Made by a program: the position numbers and the translations under genes. DNA of 64,000 nt. Origin: Streptomyces sp. CC228A (GTDB lineage Bacteria > Actinomycetota > Actinomycetes > Streptomycetales > Streptomycetaceae). The DNA lies in assembly GCF_021390935.1 (NCBI RefSeq), contig NZ_JAJPUI010000010.1:186001-250000 (forward strand). The letters run 5' to 3'. The notes beneath the pieces were generated by a model. It was given only the letters and a program-made list of their open reading frames with translations. It was not told the DNA's origin and did no database searches. Each line of letters starts with the position of its first letter. Position 1 is the stretch's first letter. Positions 26,774-35,975 of the stretch are shown one piece after another.

Positions 26774-27451
26774 GTGAACACGTCGAGAAGACCGCGCCGC
26801 GTGCTGGCCGCCTACGGATCCGGCACCGCCCTCCTCGCCACCGCCCTCCTCGCACCCGGCACGGCGGGGGCCGCCCCCAGCGGCATCACCGCCCCGCCCG
26901 GCAAGATCGTCATCGAGGTCGCGACGGTCAACGGCTCGGGCTGCCCCGCGGGTACGGCCGCCGTCGCCGTCGCCCCGGACAACACCGCCTTCACCGTCAC
27001 CTACAGCGACTACCTCGCCCAGGTGGGCCCCGGCGCCAAACCGACCGACTTCCGCAAGAACTGCCAGCTCAGCCTGATCGTGCACGTGCCGCACGGCTTC
27101 ACGTACGCGGTCGCCAGCGCCGACTACCGCGGCTACGCGCACCTGGAGAAGGGCGCGAACGCGATGCAGAAGGCCTCGTACTACTTCCAGGGCTCGTCCG
27201 ACACGGCGGCCCGTACCCACGCCTTCCGCGGCCCGTTCGACAACAACTGGCAGGTGACCGACGAGACCGAGTGGGGCCAGCTCGTCTGGGCGCCCTGCGG
27301 GGTGAAGCGGAACTTCAACATCAACACCGAACTGCGGGTCGGCGCGGGCACGTCGGACCCGAAGAAGACCCACAGCTTCATCGCCATGGACTCCACGGAC
27401 GGCGACATCAAGACGGTCTACAACCTCGCCTGGAAGGAGTGCCGCAAGTAG
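26774..27451 (+). CDS. Secreted DUF4360 domain protein
   Basis: A 225-residue exported protein. The signal peptide SRRPRRVLAAYGSGTALLAT ends with Ala-x-Ala near GTAGAAPSG. The mature part matches DUF4360: the ATVNGSGCPAGTAAVAV opening, FTVTYSDYLAQVGPG, the second Cys in RKNCQLSLIV and a last one in WKECRK. The function of the family is unknown; it occurs in streptomycetes, fungi and oomycetes as a secreted small protein. GTG 26774 has GGAGA six bases upstream. A strong hairpin follows the stop, so it is monocistronic. Confidence 0.88.
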   Translation: MNTSRRPRRVLAAYGSGTALLATALLAPGTAGAAPSGITAPPGKIVIEVATVNGSGCPAGTAAVAVAPDNTAFTVTYSDYLAQVGPGAKPTDFRKNCQLSLIVHVPHGFTYAVASADYRGYAHLEKGANAMQKASYYFQGSSDTAARTHAFRGPFDNNWQVTDETEWGQLVWAPCGVKRNFNINTELRVGAGTSDPKKTHSFIAMDSTDGDIKTVYNLAWKECRK

Positions 27452-27480
27452 GGCGCGCCGCGCCGCTTCCCTGAACCGGC

Positions 27481-27515
27481 GGGCGGGCCCGCGTCCCCCC
27501 TTCGCGGGCCCGCCC
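27481..27515 (+). terminator. Terminator after the DUF4360 gene
   Basis: Perfect 13-bp stem GGGCGGGCCCGCG / CGCGGGCCCGCCC with a 9-nt loop, 30 bp after the stop. Confidence 0.8.
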
Positions 27516-27740
27516 GTCCCCGCGGCGGCGGGCCGTTCAGCACCCGAGGCGCTGGAAGCGGCGCACCGCCGACGGCAGGGCGACGGCCGTGATCACCGGC
27601 GGACACGGCCCCGCACGCCCCCTGACGACCCACCCGACAGCCGCGGCCCGGACCTCCTGATGGCCCACCCGGCGGGCGCGGCCGGGTGCGGGCCCGCAGG
27701 ATCGGGTGGGGAATCCGCCGGACCGCAGCAGGAGGAACCC

Positions 27741-28653
27741 GTGCGCCTCGCACCCGCCCGTACCGCCCTGGCCGCCGCGGCGGCCGCCGTCACCGCCGCG
27801 GCCGCCGCGCTGCTCTGCACCCCTCCGGCGGAGGCCGCGCCGCCCCCGGCCCCGCCTCCGCGCCCGCCGCGACCGTCCCCGCCCCGGCGCCCGGCACCGC
27901 GGCCGCCCCCGCACGAGCCGGCCGCGCGGCGGCCGCCGGGGCGACCGTCTGCGCGCCCGCCGCGTCCCTGCGCACCGCCGACGGGCGGCCGGTCGCCGCC
28001 GGGCTGTGCGTGACCGCGGCCGGGGCGTCGATGACGGTGACCGCCTCCGCCGACTGCGCCTGCACGACCTCCGGCACGTGGACCGCGCGGCGCGGGAGGA
28101 GCCCGCGGGCTCCGGCACGCTCGGCTTCCGCGCCGCCTACCCGGGCCCCGGCACGTACGAGATCACCGCCGAGGTCCGCGTCGCGGACACCCGCCGCTCC
28201 GCCACCGCCACGGGCGCCGTCACCGGCACCTTCACCCTCGCCGCGCCCCTCCCCGAGGCGTCGCACCGCATCGAGGTCGCCCCGGCGGAGCTGCGCCCCG
28301 GGACGACGACCACGCTCACGTACACCGTCGAGCGGGTCGGCGACGACGGCGACGGCAGCGCCCGGCTCGGCCTGATCGGGGACGCGCCGACCGGCATCCG
28401 CCTGGCCTCGACGGACGTGCGCTGCGTCAACCCGCTGACCGGGCGCTACCCGTCGACGGACCGCTCCCCGCACGCCGTGGACTGCGCCCTCACCGACCTC
28501 CAGCCGGGCCGCCCCGCCACCGTCACCGTCCACGCCACCCTGCCGCCGGGCGCCCCCTGCTCCACGGTCGTCGCCAAGCTCGGCTACTGGACCCCGCGGG
28601 GGCAGCAGGTCGCGGGCGCGATGATCGACGGCCCCACGGTGACCTGCGGCTGA
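27741..28653 (+). CDS. Exported protein of unknown function, two frameshifts
   Basis: About 304 residues once two breaks are joined. The GTG at 27741 follows CAGGAGGA and opens a signal peptide (RLAPARTALAAAAAAVTAAA). A one-base loss near 27838-27846 (CCGCCCCC) leads into an Ala/Pro linker and ATVCAPAASLRTADGRPV. A second near 28088-28098 leads into GTLGFRAAYPGPGTYEITAE and a beta-rich domain with four cysteines (DVRCVNP, VDCALTD, APCSTVV, TVTCG). The repeated Cys spacing suggests an Ig-like or DUF11-like extracellular fold. No enzymatic motif is seen. If both breaks are real it is a pseudogene; homopolymer deletion error is more likely given the rest of the window. Confidence 0.65.
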
Positions 28654-28924
28654 CCCCCGGGGGCGGGCGGTCTGACGTTGGTGGCCACGGCCGTGATCAC
28701 CTCCCACCGAAGAGGGGGGGAGGTGGTGCACCGACCGCGGACGGAGCTGTTCTCCCCACGCGTCAGCAAGGGCATGGCGGGAGCTCGTGCCACAGGGCTG
28801 CTGTCTGGACCGTCCCCCCGGAACGGCCTCCCACCGCACCAGGACCGAACTTTCACCGCACGTGGGTGGCACTGCAGCATCGTTCGCAGCGGGGATGTGC
28901 GAGCGAGGTGACACGCTGGCCCGC
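28654..28924. other. Intergenic region before the aminotransferase
   Basis: 271 bp. It contains GGCCGTGATCACC, which also occurs near 27588. No gene is supported. Confidence 0.4.
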
Positions 28925-29698
28925 ATGGCAGAACTCAACGGAGAACCGGTCGAGCCGGCCCAGCTTCAGAACCTGGCCCTGACCAACTACGGCCACTTCA
29001 CGTCCATGCGCGTGGACGACGGGCGCGTGCGCGGCCTGTCTCTGCACATGGAGCGGCTTCAGCGCGACTGCCGAACGCTGTTCGGCACTGACCTCGACCC
29101 GGAGCGCGTACGCGAGCTGGCCAGGCGTGCCGCTCCTGCCACCGGATCGACCGCGGTCCGCGTCACCGTGTTCGACCCCAGCCTCGACCTGGGCCATCCG
29201 AACAAGGCCGACGACCCGCACATCCTGGTGACCTCCCGGCCGGCGGGCGCCCTTCCGCTCCCGCCGCTCAAGGTGCGGTCGACGACCTACGTACGCGACG
29301 TACCGAGCGTCAAGAGCGTCGGCCTCTTCGCAGCCCTGCACCACCGCAGGCAGGCCCAGCTGCACGGATTCGACGACGCCCTCTTCATCGACCAGGAGGG
29401 CGTGATCTCGGAGGGAGGCACCTGGAACATCGGCTTCTTCGACGGAAGCCGAGTGATCTGGCCGAATGCCGACTGCCTCGTCGGTGTGACCATGGACCTC
29501 CTGAAAGCGACGCACGACCACGAAACCCGCTCACTCCGCTTGGACGACCTGACGAACATGCGAGCCGCATTCGCCACCAACGCGGCCATCGGCGTCCGTG
29601 CCGTCAGTGCGATCGACGGAGTCGAGCTGCCCGCATCCCACGCGATCATCGACACGCTCCGCAAGGAGTACATGGAGATCGAGTGCGACGTGTTGTAG
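28925..29698 (+). CDS. Class IV PLP-dependent aminotransferase
   Basis: A 257-residue fold-type IV PLP enzyme (branched-chain or D-amino-acid aminotransferase, aminodeoxychorismate lyase family). The PLP lysine is expected in VPSVKSVGLFAALHHRRQA and the phosphate-binding region in ISEGGTWNIGFF; GFDDALFID is a family strand. ATG 28925 is chosen because homologous sequence starts there (MAELNGEPV); an in-frame ATG at 28895 would add ten residues, and neither has a strong RBS. It stands alone, with lower GC at third positions than nearly all neighbours, suggesting transfer. The amino donor and role cannot be predicted. Confidence 0.85.
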   Translation: MAELNGEPVEPAQLQNLALTNYGHFTSMRVDDGRVRGLSLHMERLQRDCRTLFGTDLDPERVRELARRAAPATGSTAVRVTVFDPSLDLGHPNKADDPHILVTSRPAGALPLPPLKVRSTTYVRDVPSVKSVGLFAALHHRRQAQLHGFDDALFIDQEGVISEGGTWNIGFFDGSRVIWPNADCLVGVTMDLLKATHDHETRSLRLDDLTNMRAAFATNAAIGVRAVSAIDGVELPASHAIIDTLRKEYMEIECDVL

Positions 29699-29855
29699 CA
29701 CTCCGCACCCGGGGCTCACTGTCTGGCGGGAGTCGCGCAGCGGAAGCGAGGTCCAGCTCGGGACCTGATCGCCAGGTCCGGGTCGGCGCGGGTTGCTCAA
29801 GCGCCGCACGGCCGAGCCGACGCCGACGCCCGGGGCCGGGCGCAGCAGTCCCGGC

Positions 29856-30872
29856 TCAGTCGCCCGTGCGTCCGCGGCGCAGGCGGCGTGCGCCGAAGAG
29901 CAGGGCAGCGGCCAGCGCGACCACGCCGAGGGTGAGGCCCGTGCCGCTGCCGCCGTCGTCGGCGCCGGTGGCGGTGGCGCCGCCGGGGCCGGACGGGCCG
30001 CCGGTCGCGTCCGTGCCGCCGCCGGCCGGGGCGGACGGCGCCGCGCCGGTGCCTTCCACCGGCACCCGCACCACCCTGCTCTGCGCGCCCTCGCTGCCGA
30101 ACAGCAGCGCCGACCCGTCCGCCGTGTACGTCACGGACTCCGACTGCGGCTGGATCGGCCCCCGTACGCGCTCGTCGGCGCCGAGCCGCCCGTCCTTCCA
30201 CGCGTAGCTGCGGGCGCTGAAGTAGGAGCGCAGCACCAGCCGCGTCCCGTCCGGGGAGAAGGCCCCGTCGGTCACCCACGGCACCTCGCCGACGCGCCGG
30301 AACACGTTGCGGCCCTGCGCGCTGAGCCGGGCGGGCCCCTCGTAGAGGCCGCCGCCCTCCTCGTTCTTGGACGCGATGTACACCCGCCCCGTCTTGGGGT
30401 GCACCATCAGCGCCTCGGCGTCCCGGGGCCCGTCCTCGTACGTCACCGTGTACTGGACGGCGTCCACGGACTGGTCGCGCAGCCGCTCCGGCTCCTTGAA
30501 CCGGTAGATCCACACATACGGCCACGACCCGTTGAGGTTGTCGCCGATGTCCCCCACGTACACGTGCCCGTCGGGCCCCACCGACACCGCCTCCATGTCG
30601 CGGGGCTTGCCGACGCCGCGCAGGGTGACGGTCGCGACGGTCTCGCCGGTGCGGGAGTCGACGGCGAAGACCCGGGGCTCGTCCTGGTCGTTGTGGGTCC
30701 AGTAGACGCCCGGGTGGGCGCGGCTCGCGGCGAGCCCGCTGGACTCGGTGATGCGCGGGTCCTTCAGCGTGAACCCGTCGCCGTCGGCACCGGCGGCGGG
30801 AGGCGCGAGGAGCAGCGGGCCGGCGAGGGCGGCGGCGACGGCGGCCGGGACCGCACGGGAGGCGAGGCGCAT
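29856..30872 (-). CDS. Secreted beta-propeller protein with C-terminal membrane anchor
   Basis: A 338-residue exported protein. The signal peptide is RLASRAVPAAVAAALAGPLL. The middle consists of beta-propeller-like strands: ESSGLAASRAHPGVYWTHND, GHVYVGDIGDN, DAEALMVHPKTGRVYIASK and SESVTYTADGSALLFGSEG. A Gly/Thr/Pro linker and a terminal helix (LTLGVVALAAALLFGARRL) plus RRGR suggest membrane anchoring with the propeller outside. The catalytic role is unclear; such proteins can be structural or phytase-like. Convergent to the aminotransferase, divergent from the SGNH hydrolase, 48 bp away. Confidence 0.82.
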   Translation of the reverse strand: MRLASRAVPAAVAAALAGPLLLAPPAAGADGDGFTLKDPRITESSGLAASRAHPGVYWTHNDQDEPRVFAVDSRTGETVATVTLRGVGKPRDMEAVSVGPDGHVYVGDIGDNLNGSWPYVWIYRFKEPERLRDQSVDAVQYTVTYEDGPRDAEALMVHPKTGRVYIASKNEEGGGLYEGPARLSAQGRNVFRRVGEVPWVTDGAFSPDGTRLVLRSYFSARSYAWKDGRLGADERVRGPIQPQSESVTYTADGSALLFGSEGAQSRVVRVPVEGTGAAPSAPAGGGTDATGGPSGPGGATATGADDGGSGTGLTLGVVALAAALLFGARRLRRGRTGD

Positions 30873-30920
30873 GCCTCCCAGTGTCCATGGTCACGTGGCG
30901 TTCCGGCCCGTTGACCGGCC

Positions 30921-31646
30921 ATGATGGCGCGCATGCGTCCCAGTTTCCTGTTCGTCGGCGACTCCATGACCATCGGGAGCGCGGGCGAGTACACCTGGCG
31001 CTACCGCATGTGGCAGCACCTCCGGGCGTCCCTCGGGCCCGGCGGGTTCAGCATCGTGGGGCCGCGCACGGCGCTGTACGACGTGGAGGCCGACGCCGCC
31101 GTCTCGTCCGCGTACGCCGACCCGGCGTTCCCGCCGGAGGCGCGGCGCCACCTGGCGGGCTGGGGCGAGGGCTGGGTGCACATGGCGCCGCTCGTCGAGG
31201 AGGCGGTGGCGGTGTCCGGCGCGGACGTGCTGCTGGTGTCGCTGGGCCTGATCGACCTGGGTTTCTACACGAACAGCGCGCAGACGGCGGACAACGCGCG
31301 GGCGTTCCTCGCGTCCGCGCGCGCCGCGAACCCTCGCGTCCGTGCGGTCCTGCTCCCGGTGCTGCCCAACATCCGCGCGGAGAAGGACCCGTCGTTCGCG
31401 GCGGAGTGCGCCCGCTTCAACGCCCTGCTGGCGCAGGCGGTGCAGGACCTGCACCGGCCGGAGTCCCCGCTGGTGATGGCCGCCGCCCCGGACCCGTACG
31501 ACCTGCGGACCGACACCTACGACGGCACCCATCCCAGCGCGTCGGGCGAGCACAAGGTGGCCGCAGCCTTCGCCGACGCCCTGTACGCGGCGTGGGGGTG
31601 GGGCGGTCCGTACCGGCGGGGCGCGCACCTCCCGGCCGGGGCCTGA
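30921..31646 (+). CDS. SGNH/GDSL-family hydrolase
   Basis: A 241-residue lipase/esterase-fold hydrolase. Block I is LFVGDSMTIGS with the nucleophile Ser; the C-terminal catalytic pair is in YDGTHPSASGEHKVA (D-x-x-H). Oxyanion blocks are approximate (LLVSLGLIDLGF). No signal peptide is apparent, so it is cytoplasmic or released otherwise. The start could be ATG 30921 or ATG 30933; no ribosome-binding site precedes either. Substrate (ester, acetylated sugar or other) undetermined. Confidence 0.85.
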   Translation: MMARMRPSFLFVGDSMTIGSAGEYTWRYRMWQHLRASLGPGGFSIVGPRTALYDVEADAAVSSAYADPAFPPEARRHLAGWGEGWVHMAPLVEEAVAVSGADVLLVSLGLIDLGFYTNSAQTADNARAFLASARAANPRVRAVLLPVLPNIRAEKDPSFAAECARFNALLAQAVQDLHRPESPLVMAAAPDPYDLRTDTYDGTHPSASGEHKVAAAFADALYAAWGWGGPYRRGAHLPAGA

Positions 31647-31948
31647 CTCCTCCTCCGGGGCCTGAATCCTCGTCGGGGGCCTGAACCCTCGTCCGGGGCC
31701 CGGCCACCCGTCTGCGGCCTGCCCCCTCGTCTGCGGCCTGCCCCCTCGTGCGGGTGCGGGACTCGACCGGTCGCGCCGGGGCCGGGTTCCCGCCGTCGCC
31801 GCCCAGGCGCGAGGTGGCGCCGCCGTCCGGCGGGGCGGGGTCCCGCGTCGCCGCCCCGTGCTCCGGCCGTCTCCCGCCGTCGCCGTCCGGCGATCCGCGT
31901 CCCGCCCTCGCCGTCACTGTCGCCGTTCGGCGGGACGCGCGGCCGCGC
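31647..31948. repeat. Gap with 19-bp minisatellite
   Basis: From about 31638 to 31750 the phrase GGGGCCTGAATCCTCGTC and variants recur about six times. The rest is CG-rich sequence with repeated GCCGTCGCCG. No gene seen. Confidence 0.75.
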
Positions 31949-32880
31949 TCAGCCGCCGTGGCCGGCGCCCCGGCCGCCGGAGTCCGCCGACGGGACGAAC
32001 GCGCCCGGCACCTGGCGGCCGGGCGGCGGAGCGTCCGCCGGGCAGGGGGTCGTCCAACTCCCCAGCAGCCGCAGCGCCGCGTCCGCGCGGGCGTCGGGCG
32101 CGGTGAACACGACGAGGGACAGGCCCTCGTCGCCGGGCAGGTCGAGCGTCTCGTACGCGAGGGGGAAACCGCCGACCACCGGGTGCCGGAACTCCTTCGT
32201 GCCGTACGTCTTCTCCGCGACCTCCCGCGCCGCCCACAGCGCGCGGAACTCGGCGCTCCGGGGGGTGAGTTCGGCGACCAGGCGGAGCAGTGCGGGCTCC
32301 TGGGGGCGGCGGCCCGCGGCGTAGCGCAGGAACCCGACCGTCTGGCGGGCCACCTCGTCCCAGTGCGGGTAGAGCTGCCGCGCCCCGGGGTCGAGGAAGA
32401 CCTGCCGCGCCAGATTGGGAGGCAGCCGCTCCCGGTCGGGGGCGGCGACGAGCGCGCGGGCCAGGTCGTTGGCCGCGAGGACGTCCATGGCCGGGTTCAG
32501 GACGTACGCGGGCACGGCACCGACCGCCGCCACCAGGCGCCGCAGGTTCTCCCGTACGGCGCCGGACGGGGCTGCGGGGCCGCGGTGGCGGGCGCGCCGG
32601 CCCGGACGCCGCGGGCGAGGTCCCGCAGGTGGGCCTGCTCGGCGGGGTCGAGGCGCAGCACGCGGCCCAGTGCGGCGAGCACGGCGTCCGAGGGGTTGCG
32701 GGCGCGGCCCTGCTCCAGCCGGGTGTAGTAGACGAGGCTGACGCCCGCGAGTTCGGCGACCTCCTCGCGGCGCAGCCCCGCGACCCTGCGCCGGCCGCGG
32801 TCGGGCAGTCCGGCCGCCGGCGGGGTGACCCGGGCCCGGCGGGACCGCAGGAACCCGCCGAGTTCGCTGGGTGCGTTCAT
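31949..32880 (-). CDS. HTH regulator with MmyB-like ligand-binding domain, frameshifted
   Basis: About 310 residues. An N-terminal helix-turn-helix of XRE type (LGGFLRSRRARVTP, RREEVAELAGVSLVYYTRLE, PSDAVLAALGRVLRL) is joined to a MmyB-like domain (MDVLAANDLARAL, the segment ARQTVGFLRYAAG, EFRALWAAREVA). The two halves are in different frames: around 32565-32585 one base is apparently missing. ATG 32880. It is divergent from a quinone-oxidoreductase-type gene 172 bp away, the common arrangement in which the regulator controls its neighbour. The ligand may be a fatty acid, as proposed for other MmyB proteins. Confidence 0.83.
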
Positions 32881-33051
32881 GCCCACCAGTATCGGTGCGC
32901 CGCGGCCGTCCCCGAGGGGGGTACCGGCGGGGTAATGGTTCGGCGCGCCGGCTGCCGGGAGGGTGGGGGCAGGTGCGAGGGCACCATCCCCGCCGGTGCC
33001 GGACCGCTCCGGCGGCGGGGCGGTTCGTGCGACGACATGGCGGGAGCATTC

Positions 33052-33957
33052 ATGCGTGCGGTGGTCTTCTCTCAGTACGGCGACGAGAGCGTTCTGGAGC
33101 TCGTGGAGCGCCCCGCGCCCGTACCGGCGGCCGGGGAGCTGCTGGTGGAGGTCAGGGCGGCGGGGGTGAACCCGGTGGACTGGAAGCACCGCGAGGGGGC
33201 GGTGCGCAGCGACCGGCCGTTCCCGCTCGGCATGGGCTGGGACATCGCGGGCGTGGTCCGCGCCACCGTCCCCGGGGGGCCCGCGGTGGGCGAGGAGGTG
33301 TACGGGATGCTGCCGCTGCCGTACGGGGCGGCCTACCAGGAGCTGACCGCGATCCCCGCGTCGGCGGTGGCGCCGAAGCCGGCCGGCCTGTCGTGGGCGC
33401 AGGCCGCGGCCGTGCCGCTGGCCGGGCTGACGGCGTGGCAGGCCCTGGAGGCGGCCGGGGCCGGCGCCGGGCAGCGGGTGCTGGTGCACGCGGGTGCGGG
33501 CGGGGTCGGCCACTTCGCCGTGCAGTTCGCGAAGCACCTGGGGGCGCACGTCACGGCCACCGCTTCGGGGCGGAACGTGGAGTTCCTGCACCGCCTGGGT
33601 GTGGACGAGCCGGTGGACCGCACCGTGGTGGACCCGGCGGACCTGAAGCCGTTCGACATGGTCCTGGACACCGTCGGCGGCCCCGTGCAGGCCGCGTCGT
33701 GGGGAATGCTGCGGGACGGCGGCACGCTCATCACGCTGCCGGAGCCGGTGGACGAGGCGCACCGCGTGCCGGGAGTCGCGGCGCGCCGCGTCATCGTGGC
33801 GCCCGACGGCGAGGCGCTGCGGCGGATCGGCGCCCTCGTCGACGCCGGGGCGGTGCACGTGGAGGTGCAGGAGGTCCTGCCGCTGGAGGAGGCGGCGCGG
33901 GCCCACCGGCTCAGCGCGGACGGCCGGGTCCGCGGCAAGCTCGTCCTGGCCCTCTGA
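33052..33957 (+). CDS. NADP-dependent quinone/alcohol oxidoreductase (MDR superfamily)
   Basis: A 301-residue zinc-independent medium-chain dehydrogenase/reductase. The start RAVVFSQYGDESVLELVE, the substrate-domain stretch GVNPVDWKHREGAV and the NADP-binding VHAGAGGVGHFAVQFAKHLG are typical of quinone oxidoreductases and enoyl reductases; structural zinc cysteines are absent. ATG 33052 lies shortly after GGGAGC. Divergent from the MmyB-like regulator, which probably governs it. Intact; substrate unknown. Confidence 0.9.
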   Translation: MRAVVFSQYGDESVLELVERPAPVPAAGELLVEVRAAGVNPVDWKHREGAVRSDRPFPLGMGWDIAGVVRATVPGGPAVGEEVYGMLPLPYGAAYQELTAIPASAVAPKPAGLSWAQAAAVPLAGLTAWQALEAAGAGAGQRVLVHAGAGGVGHFAVQFAKHLGAHVTATASGRNVEFLHRLGVDEPVDRTVVDPADLKPFDMVLDTVGGPVQAASWGMLRDGGTLITLPEPVDEAHRVPGVAARRVIVAPDGEALRRIGALVDAGAVHVEVQEVLPLEEAARAHRLSADGRVRGKLVLAL

Positions 33958-34041
33958 GGCCGGGGCCCGCACGGCGCGCCCCGGCACCCATGGCGGGCCG
34001 TTTCCCACGGGCGGGCCGGTCCCGGGACGTTTCGCAGGGGC

Positions 34042-34276
34042 GGGTCGGGTCCGCGTCCGGGCCGGCCGGTTCTCGGGGGCGGCGGAGCGGGTCGGGTCCG
34101 CGCCCGGGCCGGCCGGTTCTCGGAGGCGGTGGGGCGGGTCGGGTCCGCGTCCGGGCCGGCCGGTTCTCGGAGGCGGCGGAGCGGGTCGGGTCCGCGCCCG
34201 GGCCGGCCGGTTCTCGGAGGCGGCGGGGCGGGTCGGGTCCGCGTCCGGGCCGGCCGGTTCTCGGAGGCGGTGGGGC
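34042..34276. repeat. 47-bp tandem repeat, five units
   Basis: Units begin GGGTCGGGTCCGCG at 34042, 34089, 34136, 34183 and 34230, exact 47-bp steps, and end before a partial copy at 34277. They alternate in a few bases. It lies between the oxidoreductase stop and the PTS gene end. Confidence 0.92.
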
Positions 34277-34302
34277 GGGTACGTTCCGGCGGCGGCCTCC
34301 CG

Positions 34303-35883
34303 TCAGCGGGGCCGCCGCCCGGCGCCGCCCTCCGCCGGGGTGTCCTGCGGGGCCTCCCCGCGCGGGGCGGCCGCGGGCGGCACTGCCCCGCACGCCGCCG
34401 TCCGCCCCGGCATCAGCCCGCGCCGCACCGCCCTCCGCCGCCTCACCGTGCGCTGCCCCGCCCTCCGCGGGTAGGCCCTCCGCCACCCCGCCCTCCGCCG
34501 GTCCGGCCTGGGGCGTGGCGCCCGTCGCCGGTACGCCCCGCAGCCCCCAGAGGTACGTCGCGGCGAAGCCGCCGCGTACCCGGCGAGCAGGCCAGCGCCG
34601 TACGCGGCGACCGTCGCCAAGGGCCCTCCGGGGCCGGCGAGCAGGGGGAACAGCGCCCAGCCGGACGGGCCGATCGCCGTCGAGCCGACCGTGTGGCCCC
34701 ACATGCCGAACAGGCCGACCACTCCGCCGCCGACCGCGCCGCCCAGGCACGCCGTCACGAACGGGCGGCCGAGCGGCAGGGTCACGCCGTAGATCAGCGG
34801 TTCCCCCACGCCCAGCAGCCCGGCGGGCAGCGCGGACCTGATGGTGCGGCGCATCGCCGTGTCGTGGCGCAGCCGCACGTACACCGCGGCCGCCGCACCC
34901 ACCTGGCCCGCGCCCGCCATCGCCAGCACGGGCAGCAGCACCGTGTGGCCCTGCTGCTCGATGAGCGTGGCGTGCAGCGGGATCAGCGCCTGGTGCAGGC
35001 CCAGCATCACCAGCGGCAGGAACAGCCCGCCCAGGACGAAGCCCGCGACCGCGCCGCCGTGGGCGAGGAGGCGGTCCGCGGCCGTGCCGATCGCTTCGGC
35101 CGCCTCCCCCGCCGCGTACATCAGGCCGTACACCGTGGCGAGGCCCGCGACGAGGACCGTCAGCGTGGGCGTGACGAGGACGTCGACGGCCTCCGGGACG
35201 TGGCGGCGGCACCAGCGCTCCACGCGGGTGGCGAGGAACGCCGCCGCCAGCGCGCCGAGGACCCCGCCCTGGCCCGGCCTGAGCTCCTGCCCGAACACCT
35301 CGATGCGGGACACCCCGGCGTAGACGACGACGGCCGCGACCGCGCCGCCCAGCACCGGTGTCCCGCCGAACTCCTTGGCCGTGTTGGCCCCGACGAAGAC
35401 CGCGATCAGCGCCATGAAGCCGGAGGAGACGGCCGTGAGGGCGGGGGTCAGCCCGGGGAGCCAGCCCAGGTTCGCCAGCAGGCCGTTGAGGCCCGCGACG
35501 ACCCCGCAGCCGATGAGCGCCGGGATCAGCGGCACGAAGATGTTCGCGACGCGGCGCAGGAGCAGCTTGAACGGCTTGGCGTTGCGGGCCCGCTGGGCCT
35601 CCTTCAGGGCCGCCGGGGTGACGAGCGCCTCGAACTCGCGGGTCACCTTCGCCACCGCGCCGGGCCCGAGGACGAGCTGGTACGACCCCGACGCCGCCTC
35701 CTCCACCACGCCCAGCACCGCCGGGTGGGCCCGCGCCTCCTCGTCGCGGACGAGGGACCGGTCCCGGAGGGTGAGGCGCAGGCGGGTCATGCAGTGGGTG
35801 ACCGCCGCGACGTTGGCGGCCCCGCCGACGAGGGGGAGCAGCTCCGCGGCGGTCCGTCTGTGGGCTTCCTCTGTCGTCGTCAT
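34303..35883 (-). CDS. PTS transporter EIIBC, probably N-acetylmuramic acid (MurP-like), frameshifted near C-terminus
   Basis: Phosphotransferase-system permease that imports and phosphorylates a sugar. The N-terminal EIIB domain carries the phospho-accepting Cys31 in THCMTRLRLTL; the EIIC domain from about residue 105 has about ten membrane helices including FVPLIPALIGCGVVAGLNGL and the active-site-type GVGEPLIYGVTLPLGRP. Its place behind murQ in an operon with murR makes MurNAc the likely substrate. A frame break near 34560-34575 changes LLAGYA into a different tail; the alternative frame (GGFAATYLWGLRGVPATG) looks more natural, but its end runs into tandem repeats, so the true C-terminus is uncertain. 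No EIIA domain is visible. Confidence 0.82.
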   Translation of the reverse strand: MTTTEEAHRRTAAELLPLVGGAANVAAVTHCMTRLRLTLRDRSLVRDEEARAHPAVLGVVEEAASGSYQLVLGPGAVAKVTREFEALVTPAALKEAQRARNAKPFKLLLRRVANIFVPLIPALIGCGVVAGLNGLLANLGWLPGLTPALTAVSSGFMALIAVFVGANTAKEFGGTPVLGGAVAAVVVYAGVSRIEVFGQELRPGQGGVLGALAAAFLATRVERWCRRHVPEAVDVLVTPTLTVLVAGLATVYGLMYAAGEAAEAIGTAADRLLAHGGAVAGFVLGGLFLPLVMLGLHQALIPLHATLIEQQGHTVLLPVLAMAGAGQVGAAAAVYVRLRHDTAMRRTIRSALPAGLLGVGEPLIYGVTLPLGRPFVTACLGGAVGGGVVGLFGMWGHTVGSTAIGPSGWALFPLLAGPGGPLATVAAYGAGLLAGYAAASPRRTSGGCGAYRRRAPRPRPDRRRAGWRRAYPRRAGQRTVRRRRAVRRGLMPGRTAACGAVPPAAAPRGEAPQDTPAEGGAGRRPR

Positions 35884-35895
35884 GGGCCTCTCACC

Positions 35896-35975
35896 GTGCT
35901 CGTACGGGTCGGGGGGCGGCCGCGGTGCCGCAGGGGGCGGCCGCGGTGCTCGTACGGGTCAGGGGGCGGCCGCGG
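35896..35975. repeat. 30-bp direct repeat around the murQ stop
   Basis: Near-identical 30-bp copies (one mismatch) at 35896-35925 and 35946-35975, starting GTGCTCGTACGGGTC. The second includes the murQ stop codon (35959-35961). Confidence 0.85.
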
